NCBI GenBank assembly: GCA_030340625.1
Contig: JAOPHQ010002854.1
Span: 111,001-175,000, forward strand
Origin: Merluccius polli
Taxonomy: Eukaryota; Chordata; Actinopteri; Gadiformes; Merlucciidae
DNA length: 64,000 nucleotides
Direction of reading: 5' to 3'
Position 1 is the stretch's first letter. Every line of letters starts with the position of its first letter. This document shows, piece by piece, positions 34,000 through 46,250 of the stretch. The translations under genes were made by a program, and so were the position numbers. The notes beneath the pieces were generated by a model that saw only the letters and a list, made by a program, of their open reading frames with translations, made no database searches and was not told the DNA's origin.

Positions 34000-35062
34000 T
34001 AGACCAATTCCATACCCTCTTGTCCGGTGCAGTCTCTGTGGTCTGATGTTAGCGTTTGGTTACTTTAGTGTCAGCTGGTTTGAAGAGACAGGGTTACTGA
34101 TCTGAAATGAGATTCGGGGGCAGTAAGATATCCAGTGTTAGTGTGACGTATAGAATTGAGTTGTATATTTAATAGTAGTTACACATTACAATTTAAGTTG
34201 GATGAGGTAAATGCACAACACAGATTATCCTTTTCTAGAATTGGCGACTTTATTTGTGCAAAGTTTCAAACACCCTCTTTGGAATATACAAAAAGTGTAT
34301 GTTAAAAACGGTGCGCAGCATGGCAACAACTCAAAATAAAAACTGTTTGGTGATCAACTGTCAATTCAACTCGAAATAAAAATCCATACATGGAAACAAA
34401 TACATTTTTATAAATAGATCGTAAATAGGACTATATTTCAAAAAACACAAAACTAAACAAATAAGACGTTTTTATTATTAGCGGTGTTATATTACTCTTT
34501 TAAAAGAAAAAAGTTGGTTGGTCCCATTAAGAAATATCTTGGTAAAAAAGAAAAAAGGTAGATTCTTCTGTTGACCTCCTTCCATATGAAGTGGAACAGT
34601 CCACAGTGACATCACATTATTAAATTAGATGTGTATACTATGTCCTTGTGCTTATTGAACAGGGGGGAGTTTGGTCAACGTCATCTCTGAAGTGTTATTA
34701 ATCTGCACCAATCACATCTATTTCTTGAATCGTGTCGGATTGTCGCCGAAACCAGTGAAAAAAAACCAAAACGTGACCGTCAAGCTTTCAGGATGTCGAT
34801 CAGACTGAGTGAATAAAACAGTGATCGGTGCCGTTCGAGCGCTCATTTTGTTGTATCATTCAGTCACACACAAACACTAACACAATCTACTTTTGTCAAA
34901 CGTGATGTGTAAAAATCCCAGGGTTGATCCCCTCCCGCCTCCCCCCTGCTGTGTGTCAGCCAGTCTGTATGACAAAACACAGGTATGACTCCATAGGTGA
35001 CTAGGAGGGGGGGGCGGTGGGCACCCACTCCTGGGACATGGCTGTGGTCGGGCTGCAAGGAG

Positions 35063-38000
35063 CTAGACGGGGGGCTGTCCGTTGTGCCGGAGCCCAGTGT
35101 ACGGCCACAGCAGCTGCTGGATGGTCATCCAGGAGTCGCCTGTCCCCACGGGGGCTGCGTCCACCGCCGGCTGCATCACCAGGCTGGCCAGCAGCACCAG
35201 GAGACCTCCAGGGAACACCACATGCATTAAGATTTGCTACCATTTTAGTCACTGAGCAGGCGCCTTTATCCAGAGAGACTTGTAGTGAATTCAGATACAT
35301 TAAAGCGTAGGTAAACCCCAAAATAACTTTGTGTGGGGTTTGGGTCAAAGTAAAACATTTCTGGTTTATTTTGGACTAAAATCCCCCTGTTTAAAAGTTG
35401 TTAAACAGGGGGAAATTCTCTAAAATACAAGAGTCTGCTATTTCTGGCAAAAAGCACTTTTGTGGTAGTGGTAGTTCTCTATTGGCTGCAACACCCTAGC
35501 TCCAGCGAGTGTGACGTACGTTTTGACAACGCTCCTCACACTTGCTCCTATGGAACCCAATGTTTCTTAAACATTTACGACTGCTCAAATTCTCTATTTT
35601 TGAAACTCGTAGGCAGAAGTTCTCCTCCTAAAACCGGGGTTACCATTTAAGGAGCAGTTTAATGCAACTTGAATTTAGTCAGAAAAACTGGTCACAAAGC
35701 TTGTTACCTCGTTTTCTAGTATTCTATGTGTTGAAACATCATAGAATAAATGCAATCAGAAAAGATAGTGTAATAAAGTCATATACACAGTAGGAGAGTT
35801 AAGCAAATCTTGTACTATTTACTAATTTATACTAATTTAGCGAGACTTGCATTAAGGAGCAGGTGAGGGTTAGGGGCATCTTGCACTAGGATGCCTACTG
35901 GCTGTGGACATTGGGATTACCTAGTACCTAGCCGCTACAGCATCCTTCCCCCTAGACTCATTGATAAACTCCTTACATTGGTGACCGTTACATTGATGAC
36001 ATCGTCTTGTGACTGATTAGTTCACTAATTAATATTACATTCAAATTAATAATCAGAAATATTATACTTCAATCAGAACATGCATGTAACAACATCCCCA
36101 TACACAGTAGGCACCGAGGGGGTTGTACAGAGTATCATATTGTCTTCAGGGAACTGACCTGCCAACACCACCACCATGGCCAGCCACAGCCAGAGGCCCC
36201 GCCCCCTTCTGACAGCGGCTGATGTGGTCGCCGCCCCCCTGGTATTGGACGGCGGAGTGTGGGACACAGACGGAGACACCAGAGGGTCTGCGAGACAGGG
36301 AGATGAGCTGGTACTGGAGGGAGGGAGAGAGAGGAGTCAATCAGAGACCGAGAGAGGAAGACATGTCGGAATAGGAGGAGAAAGACAGGAGAGGTGTAGA
36401 AAGGAAACGAGGGAAAAGGACTAGAGGGAGAGAAAGACAGAGCAAAATCTGTCGGGCATGGAGGTGGAGAAAGAAAGGGGGGGGGGGTACAGAAGGAGGA
36501 GAAAGGGAGAGTGTAAAATCGACAGAAGATAATGAAGGGAGAGGAAGGACAGGAGGAGAAATGAGAGAAGGGAGCGAGAAATGGTCCAATCGAGTAAGGG
36601 TTAGCGAAATGATGACGGAGAATGCCTGGTGTTAGAAGTAAATTCTTCATGAACAAGAGAAACGCAGTTAGCGCAAGAGACCCCTTTTAGCAATCTTGTG
36701 TTTTACAATTAGTAAAAACCAAACGGCAAGCGATTGCACCAGGTTGTTGTTCAACAGCCAATGGAATAGCTGCAACACATGCAGACAGCTTTAAAAACAT
36801 CAACCACACAACCAACCAATCATCAACAATGATCACCAGAAACACAATAACAATGAAAAGCATGGCGCTAAAATGAGAGCATTGCGTGAAAGAGAAGGGT
36901 TGGGCCTGGGCTGTGACTTGCAGGAAACAATCATTGCGGTGATGCACGTGATCGGCACTCCTTAAAAAGAGCCGTTCATTCTGTTGCTTTGTGGTCACGT
37001 TCAGTGGTGTTCCGCTTTTCACTGTGTCACTTACAGAATTACAAAGTGCTCTTCCTGTTTCCTGAAAGACGTGGAATCATAAGAAAAGAGAAAAGGATTT
37101 TTTTCAGCGGGAGAGAAACCGTGACCATAATATAAGCTCCCAGTGGCAAACACACGGTGAATGCAGCGAGCATAGCAAACAAATACAGTAAAACGGTATT
37201 AGCTTGTGCAGCAAAGGAAGCCAGAGACAGTTTAACACATGTAGTTAGTGACACAAGACATTCCAGTGCAGATGGGTTAGTCGACAAAATTGCGGCATTG
37301 TGCAGTGCATGCTGGGATGTTGGCATGATACGCCCATCACAGATCCCAGCGGTGGTTGGACAGCTAGGGGGCGGGCCACCAGAGGGAGGCGTCTTGATTT
37401 GATTTAAATTTCTCCCTTCATCGCGCCCAAAATCACCAGAGCCCCAAGCGCAGAATTAGAAGCTAGTCCAATAGAGAACCAGATACATTTGTGATATGAA
37501 AGCCAGTGTAAAGGCTAGCCGGCGGGAGGCCAGCTTGCGTCAGCCAGCCAGAGTTGGGGTAGCGAGCTGTAGGCTAGCTTGCAGTATGCTCATTTGCTGC
37601 CCGGCGTTAGGCTGGCTTGCGGTACGACACCCGTGGGTGTGTAGCAGCGACTAACGTCTTGAGGGGCAGAATGAAGGAGGTCAGTTTGATGCCCAGCTCA
37701 GTGAGGCTGGACTTCCTCCTCTGAGCCACTGGGGGGTCCTGCGGCTCCTTCTCCCACTGAGAGTCTGAGTAGCTGGGCCTGGGTGTGAGTCAGGATTACA
37801 CATATACACAAACATGCAAAATACATACAAAATAAAACGCACACGTGCCCAAAGGGTGGCACATGCCCTTCCACAAATTTGATTCGCCACCCTGGGTGCC
37901 ACCCCTACTTAATCTGACAGTTGGTAGAATTTGAACTTCAATATTTGACAATATCACATTTTGGTGAAATAACTATTTTGCGGACACACCACTGTACACA

Positions 38001-41000
38001 CACACACACACAAAACACATTTGTCAACACATACAAAAAAACTAAAAACAAAAAAGAGTAATCCAGTCAAATTTGAGAATGCATACATGCAAAGTCATGC
38101 AAACAATGGAAAACATTGTCATTCACTTTCACACTCACAACATACCAGCAGACCAGCAGAGACAATTCAACATTGGTTTACTTTGATTGGAATTTTGATT
38201 GTGAATGGGTTAGCAATGCTAATTCCATAGAATAAACCACTATTGGGTACAGTTTATTTGGCCCATTTTATTTTATCTACAAAATTAGGGGGGCATTTAT
38301 TAACTAGAACATCCCCATCGTCTACCGGTGTGAAGCGAGACACCTGCTGAAAGTAGCGCAGTCTCATGAGCCCGTTTCTGATAGACTTTGGAAACACTCT
38401 GACCAAGTCTTGTTTAGACCTAAAGCCTGGCTTAGATAAAGCCTGGTTTAGACCTAAATCCTGGTTTAGATAAAGCCTGGTTTAGACCTAATGCCTGGCT
38501 TAGATAAAGCCTGGTTTAGACCTAAAGCCTGGTTTAGACCTAAAGCCTGGCTTAGATAAAGCCTGGTTTAGACCTAATGCCTGGCTTAGATAGAGCCTGG
38601 TTTAGACCTAAAGCCTGGTTTAGACCTATATCCTGGTTTAGACCTAAAGCCTGGCTTAGATAAAGCCTGGTTTAGACCTAATGCCTGGCTTAGATAGAGC
38701 CTGGTTTAGACCTAAAGCCTTTTTTAGACCTAAAGCCTTGTTTAGACTTAAAGCCTGGCTTAGATAAAGCCTGGTTTAGACCTAAATCCTGGTTTAGATA
38801 AAGCCTGGTTTAGACCTAATGCCTGGCTTAGATAAAGCCTGGTTTAGACCTAAAGCCTGGTTTAGACCTAAAGCCTGGCTTAGATAAAGCCTGGTTTAGA
38901 CCTAATGCCTGGCTTAGATAGAGCCTGGTTTAGACCTAAAGCCTGGTTTAGACCTAAAGCTTGGCTTAGATACAGCCTTGTTTAGCCCTAAAGCCTGGCT
39001 TAGACCTAAAGCCTGGCTTAGATAAAGCCTGGTTTACCATAGGGTCACACCAAAAGATTAATTTGCACCTGTGGGCCCTGTGGCCGCTGGCTGCTAGCCG
39101 TCGCCAGGAGGCGGATCATTCAAGCAGTGCTGCAGACATTAAGTTCGGTTTCGCCCAATATCAAGATTGTTGTTGAGCTCTCAGCACGCCAGAAAGCATG
39201 ATCAAATAAACTATTATCCACGTTTCTGTTTATTATTTAGTAAACAAATACAAAAACATTTTTGACAATTATTTTTAGGCTATTGTATGCATGGAAACAA
39301 TTTGAAACTACAAAGTTGAATCTAATCTAATAATCAAAGCAGAATCACATCGTTGGCCTAGTTTGTTTGCACACACAAAGGAATTTGACCTGGTTCTTCA
39401 CTCTCAGTACACAATACACCAACAGAAATGAAGCTCACGATTGTGTTTGGTTGGTAGACAAACAGACTGATTATAGCTCCGGGAAACCGGGGACGTGAAC
39501 AGAGTTTTTCCTCCATGTTCGTTAGAAACTAGCGCTGGAGAAAATACAATCCAACTATGCTATTAGTTGCTGCTTCCGTGCCGCTTCAGTGCCAACACCG
39601 CTAATTTCCATAAAGTTAGTTATTTCAAGTCTCCTAATCGTTCTGGACGTGGACATCGTGCCGCTCACTGCTGCTCCGCGTCGCCAGCTCTCATTGAAAA
39701 TGAATGGCTGCTGACCTTTTTTGCTGCTTATTTATCTTTTGGTGTGACTGTACAGTTAGACCTAAAGCCTGGTTTAGACTTCTCTGCCAGCACATCCACA
39801 AAGGGCCGCGACGCAGGGACAAAACTGGGATCTTCCTAGAGGTGCCTTCAATTACATGGAGTCATGTTATTGTGTACACAGGGGGGGGGGGGGGGGGGGG
39901 GGGGCAGTATAACGTTTCCCAACATGTACATGAACCCACGACTACATTCGTCAAAACTGTTCCAGAATTCAGTCCAGTGGTGGACAAAAGGGGGCGGGAC
40001 ATGTCTCTGCGTCGCAGCTAAGGAGCTTTGTGAACGGGCTGAGGGGGGAGTAGTAACCTCAGCAAGACACCTAGCAGCATCGGGAGGCCACCATCTTTAC
40101 GTGCCACGCTTGGCATGCGTCTTACCCGTTCATCACTAGGCCCGATTCGTCGGGGTCCACCCAGGCCCCGGAACTAATGAAACGTTTGAGTGGGGGCCGC
40201 GACGCGCTCTTTCCTGGCACGTTCCTGCAAAACGGCCCGCAGCACATCACAACTGTAGCCCACCCAAGGGCCCAGACCACCTTCAGGCCAAGAACATTAA
40301 GAGCTGCCCTCTCTTTCACCACGTCGCTCCTTTGATACACTCTCCCACACTCAAAGGACACCAGGCTCAACTCCATATTAGAAACAAGGTCAATAACAAA
40401 GTTATTCAGCAGACACTTATCTAAAGCCACTTAAAGTGACCAGGCAAGCAAATTTGTGAGTAGCCACAAAAATTCTACACTGGTTTCTAAAAATGAAAAT
40501 GCATAAAAACAACTGGATAGAGTGCAGTAATAAACAGTTATACTCTGTGTGTCGGTACCCACCAGGGAGATCTCCTGGTCAGTTTAATAAACAGTTGTAC
40601 TCTGTGTGTCGGTACCCACCAGGGAGATCTCCTGGTCAGTTTAATAAACAGTTGTACTGTGTGTCGGTACCCACCAGGGAGATCTCCTGGTCAGCCTCTC
40701 CACCTCCCCCTCCGATAGGTCCTGTGGTTTGGGCTGCAGGGATGAACAGAAACACACATAACTGACTGGAGTCATAATGACCACAGGCTATGCCTGTTTT
40801 GTTTATATGCGTGACTTGATTTTTTTATTGTGTTCATAAAAGCCTTGATTAGGGATACATGATACATTGTTTTCTTAATGTAGTTAAGGTGAAAGTGTGT
40901 TACAAACTATAGTATAGTAAACTATAGTATGTGTAGGTAGACTATACTGCAGAGGTAGATAGGTGAGTATATCTACAATTTTACATCTGTACAGCGAATT

Positions 41001-43759
41001 AGCATAATCCTATCCATTAGTACTGGCTTAATATAACCAGTTAATATAACCCAGCTCTTACAGGTACACACACACTGTTCATATAACCCAGCTCTAACCT
41101 AAGGTGACCAAACCGGCTAGAGTGTTAAGCAACACACCCACCCACCCACCCCCACACCCACACACACACACACACACACACCACAGGAAGTGCCATCACA
41201 CCCACCGAGTCGAAGCCAGGGGATCCGCCTGAGCGGGGAAAAGCTGCGATGCTAACCCGCCTAACAGATGACTGGAACAGAACAACACACAATAAACCAC
41301 TTCCTCTCTATTAAACATGAATCAACACTCATATAATCAGTAAGTTATCGTTAAACATTAATCAACATTTACATACAGGAAGTAATATTGAAATTCATAC
41401 ATATACTGTATATTAGGGGTGTGACGAAATATCGTGCCATGAATTATAGCGAAATGAAATGATATGCATCATGGATCTTAAAAAATGCATTGTGAAACGA
41501 ACATGACTCATTCACTTCACAGTAATCTCTATAAACAGGTATCTGCAAAAATGCAGCATCTTTAGTCAAAGGGACAATATTTTGGTTTTCGGACTTACTA
41601 GTTTGTTGTATTTTATTGATCAGTTTGTGCGGATTAGTCCGGATATAAGCCGAAATCATGGTGAACTTCAAGCTTCCACTGTGGATCATACTTTCAACTA
41701 TGTTCTCTACCATCGCAACCCAAACAACACCTAAGTACTCACCTGATGAGCTATACAGACTGCGAACCTCGGCGCAAATCAAACCACCGACAGGTCTCGC
41801 GAATACCATCAGTGCGGGTGAAGGTAACACCAGGAGACTCTTCTCTACAGTGAAAGGCTACTGAAACCACCAGACTCCAACACCAACAACATCTCTGAGG
41901 ATTATTGCACTGCTTTCCTTAAGTTTTTTGATTCAAAAATCTCCAATATTCATAAACAATTGGCCTTGGTGAACATCACACAGGCTGAACTACCAGCAGC
42001 ATGTGTGACAAATCTACCCCTCACCTGCTGTTTTCTGTAACTTCAGTCTTCCAACTGAGGACTTCATCTCTGAGCTCATCACCAAATCAAACTCTTCTAC
42101 ATGCCACCTGGACCCCATCCCCACCTCCCTTGTTAAAACCTGTCTGCCTGCCTTAACACCACTGATAACCTCCATTATCAAATCATCTTTGTCAACTGGC
42201 ACAGTCCCCGCCTCACTAAAAGCTGCAATAGTCAGACCCACACTGAAAAAACCAGGACTGAACTGCAACAACCTTAATAATTATCGTCCTATATCAAACC
42301 TGCCCTTCATTTCCAAAACACTGGAGAGAGTAGTTGCAACCCAACTCCAGACTTACGTCCAGGATAACAATTTCCTTGAACAATTTCAATCTGGTTTCCG
42401 TTCCAGACACAGCACTGAGACAGCTCTTGTCAAGAGCACGAACGACCTTCTCCGTGCAGCTGATGCTGGCCTACTGTCCATCCTCATTCTCCTAGACCTC
42501 AGTGCCGCCTTCGACACAATATCCCACCAACTGCTGCTTGAGCGGCTTGAAAATATAGGAGTCTGTGGAACTGCCCTTAAGTGGTTTGCACACTATCTGA
42601 CAGACCGGACGTATTTTGTTCAAATAGAAGACCACCAGTCAGAGAGCTCAGTACTCCAACATGGCGTTCCACAGGGGTCAGTATTGGGGCCACTTTTATT
42701 TATCATTTACCTCCTTCCACTAGGCAACATCTTCAGACACCATGGCATCCACTTCCACTCATATGCAGATGACACACAGCTCTACGTGTCTACCAAGCCC
42801 ACTGCCACACTCCCCCCAAACACCCTCACCACCTGTATCCACGACATCCAGACATGGATGACCACCAATTATCTCAAACTTAACAATAACAAAACAGAGC
42901 TACTGCTCATTGGCACTACATCCACACTCTCAAAATCCCACATCTCATCTGTCTCCATTGGGGAGGATGTCATACCAGCTTCCAAACAGGTAAAGAGCCT
43001 TGGAGTTATTCTGGACACTACCCTTTCATTTTCCAACCACAACAATAATGTCTGCCGGACGGCTTATTTCCACCTCAGAAACATCTCCAGATTGCGTCCT
43101 GCACTTTCACAACACTCCACTGAAGTGCTTGTCAACACCCTGGTCACATCCCGCATCGATTACTGCAACGCCATCCTCCTAGGAATCCCCAATAAGCTCA
43201 TCCACCGACTCCAACTTCTCCAAAACTCAGCTGCACGCATCATCACCCGTACCAAGTCCACCGACCATGTCACACCCCTGCTGATTCAACTGCACTGGCT
43301 CCCCATATCGCAACGGATCAACTTCAAAGTCCTGCTGATGACATTCAAAGCCCTTCACAACCTCACCCCCTCATATATCACAGAACTCCTACAGACCTAC
43401 ACACCCTCACGCTCACTACGGTCATCAACAGCAGGACTACTGGCATTACCAAACATCAAACTCACCACAATGGGAGCAAGGGCCTTCTCCCATGCTGCAC
43501 CAAAACTCTGGAACTCACTCCCCCCTCACATCCGTGCCATTGACTCCATCTCACAGTTCAAAACTACTCTCAAAACTCACCTTTTCAAGTCAGTCTATAA
43601 ACTTTAACCCCCCCCCCCCCCCCATTAGCTTAGTTGCTTGTTATCTTATTTATTTTAATCTTTCTTAGTTATCTTTCTTAGTTAATAAACTTTTTTTCTT
43701 CTTCTATTTCTTTATTGTAAGGTGACCTTGAGTGTTTTGAAAGGCGCCATAAGTTCAAT

Positions 43760-43802
<43 letters not shown>

Positions 43803-44548
43803 CGGACGCGTTCTGGTTTCCGTTTCTCGTCCAAGTCGTATTGACCAATCACGTTTGACCGGGCCTTGGTCGCATCTGGGTAAACAGTCCGTGTGGAGAG
43901 CAAAAGAGGCGGAACGCATCGGCCGAAATGCAATCTGGGAAGCCATTGTCTGATGGTGTTTTAACTTTAGCTACTTGTGTGTTGCTTAACTACTTGTGAA
44001 ACAATCAACAGAGCATCATGTCTTCGCCTTCCTCTGCCATGGTCTATCGCCTACGGTAGTACTGTCAGTGTCAACATGGCAGACAGCAAGGTTTAGATTG
44101 AGGTTGCTCAATCTAATTTTAGCCTGAAAATGTTGATATGCTAATCAACAGTCTGAAAGTCCCCTGCAGTGGAGAACACTAGCTTTATGTTGATTTATTT
44201 TGGTATGTTTTCTATTCAAGTGCAGAATGAAGTGCACTAGACTCGAAACAGGTAATGAGTCTGAAAGGGATCGGAGAACACTAGCTTTATGTTGATATTT
44301 TTTTGTATATTTTTTAGTATTTCTAATTAAATTTCATAGTTCAGTTATTTTAACTATTGTTTCATACCTCAGCCATACTTTGTCCTCGTAGTTCATTTTT
44401 CCCCTCAGGAATGTAAGTAAATCTTACATAAGTAATCTTGTTCAATTATACATCGTCTTCATTTGAACTTCATTTTTAATATCATGACTATATCATATCG
44501 TGTATCGCATCGTGTGTTTAGTGCATCGCCACACCCCTAAAAAAAAAA

Positions 44549-44586
<38 letters not shown>

Positions 44587-46186
44587 GTATATGACACCAG
44601 AAAAAAAGTATTGGGGTCAAACCTCAATGTCCACAGACTAAATGTAGGCCTAACTGCTTCCTAATGACATATATCCGAATTTGATGCATGTCATTTTTGA
44701 TAATGCCTACCTTGTAGTATTGTGATGACGACTGGGGTTTTCCTCGGAAGTCCACTGTAACCAAAAACATGTTGTCATTTCGCCCATTTGTCTACATTTG
44801 CATGTATAGAAAAGACTGGGCTTGCACATGCTCAAAGAGAAATGCGCATGCGTGCATGCATGTGTGGATATATATAAAGAACCCCAGTGAGTTCCTTCAT
44901 TTACACATCTGGTGTTATCGCTGGTTCCAATATAGGAGGCAAATCTATATATACATCCCTGGTGCCATTATATGGTGCTAACCAGAAACATGATTTGCAT
45001 TTCTGATTAGAACGCTGGGACAGCACTATCTTATTCGACCATATATGGGCCTGTGTGGGACGTGTGGGACCTGGCTTCACGCTACCTTTGTCGGTCTGTG
45101 AGCCGAAGGATCGCTCGTTCTGAATGAGCGTGTGGCGCAGCTCCAGCAACTCTGTGTGCTCCTTGGTGTACATGCGCTTCAGGTTCTCCACGTGCTGCAT
45201 CATCACCTCCACTGCCTTGCCGATGCGGTTCTCCTGAAGAGAGGACAACCCAAAGGCCTGTTTAGTTGTTTGACAGTTTCTGATGGAAGTGGTTCCTGAT
45301 CAATACAAAAGACAATATTTAACATAAGACCAATAATCAACAATAGTTATACATTTACCATTTAGTCACTGAGCATGACGCTTTTATCCAAAGTTTTTTT
45401 TCTCATGTTTTAGATATGCGTCATTGAGGAGCAGGTAGGCGTTCGGAAATCTTGCTCAAGCATTCCTACAGGTAGTTAGGTAGGTACAGATTGCGGACAT
45501 TGGGTTTTAACCCAGAACCTTTTGGCTGGGTCAAACACCCTGCCCACAGACTATTAGCATGGCATGAGCCCCTGGTAGTCGGCCAGGTCATGTTTCTGGT
45601 GTCCACAAGTAACCTGGAGGACACACTGAACGGGTGGATGGCCTGGAGGACACACTGACCTGGTGGATGGCCCCCAGCATCTCAGAGCGGCTGGAGACTC
45701 GAGTCATCGACTGGATAAGGATCTCCAGGTTCTTCTGCAGCCGGTGGATGATCTCCATCGATTGGTGGTCGTCGTCGCACAGCGGAATCAGAGCCTGTGG
45801 GACAGTTCCAGTGCATTATGGGAAATCAGGTACACTGGGTGGTGAAACAGAGGGGTTCCCGACCCCTGTCATGCGTGGCCCACCTTGGGAGGGACTTTTG
45901 GCCCAGGGACCACGAATATTTAAGTAAGCAACACATTCTAATGACGCAAGTCAATAAAGTTTGATAATTAATATGTCTCTGTTAAAGTATTTCCTTTTTC
46001 AGTCTTCAAACTCATACATTTCAAAATGTTCTTTTCTAAAATATGTTTATTGTGGCCATCCCGCGACCCACTTGGTCCCCTGTTCTGACTCACTTATTGG
46101 TCGCAACCCACAGTTTGAAATCTACTGGTCTAAAAAACACAAGTTACTGCAGCAATTAGGAAAAAGAAAACACATGTCGACCAAAA

Positions 46187-46250
<64 letters not shown>

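Larger units (their letters stand above)
41414..44539. mobile_element. hAT-like DNA element hosting the L2 LINE (nested)
   Basis: The left end TAGGGGTGTGACGA (41414-41427) and the right end (complement TAGGGGTGTGGCGA, ending 44539) match at 13 of 14 positions in inverted orientation, typical of a common fish hAT-type terminus. The L2 fragment lies inside. No clear 8-bp target duplication is seen; the right flank has become an A-run and AT microsatellite (to 44585). irag2 exon 44711-44754 lies just outside. Confidence 0.5.

Noticed and set aside
33734..35062. Expected kras next to etfrf1/dnai7
   Set aside because: No Ras-family motif (such as the P-loop or DTAGQE) is seen anywhere in the window; etfrf1 is instead next to slc5a8.
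35001..35348. 115-codon minus-strand frame across the last irag2 exon
   Set aside because: Different frame from the conserved tail LWPYTGLRHNGQPPV, which fixes the true frame and stop.
36135..36656. 173-codon minus-strand Pro/Ser/Phe-rich frame
   Set aside because: Read-through of a purine-rich intron into irag2 exon 36159-36307; composition is low complexity.
38330..38400. Possible extra irag2 exon (reverse strand, flanked by AG/GT)
   Set aside because: No conserved sequence, and the neighbouring exons (40675-40733 and 37656-37778) already join in phase without it.
40122..40430. 102-codon minus-strand frame in irag2 intron 9
   Set aside because: I recognise no family; it may be a degraded repeat. 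Left uncalled.
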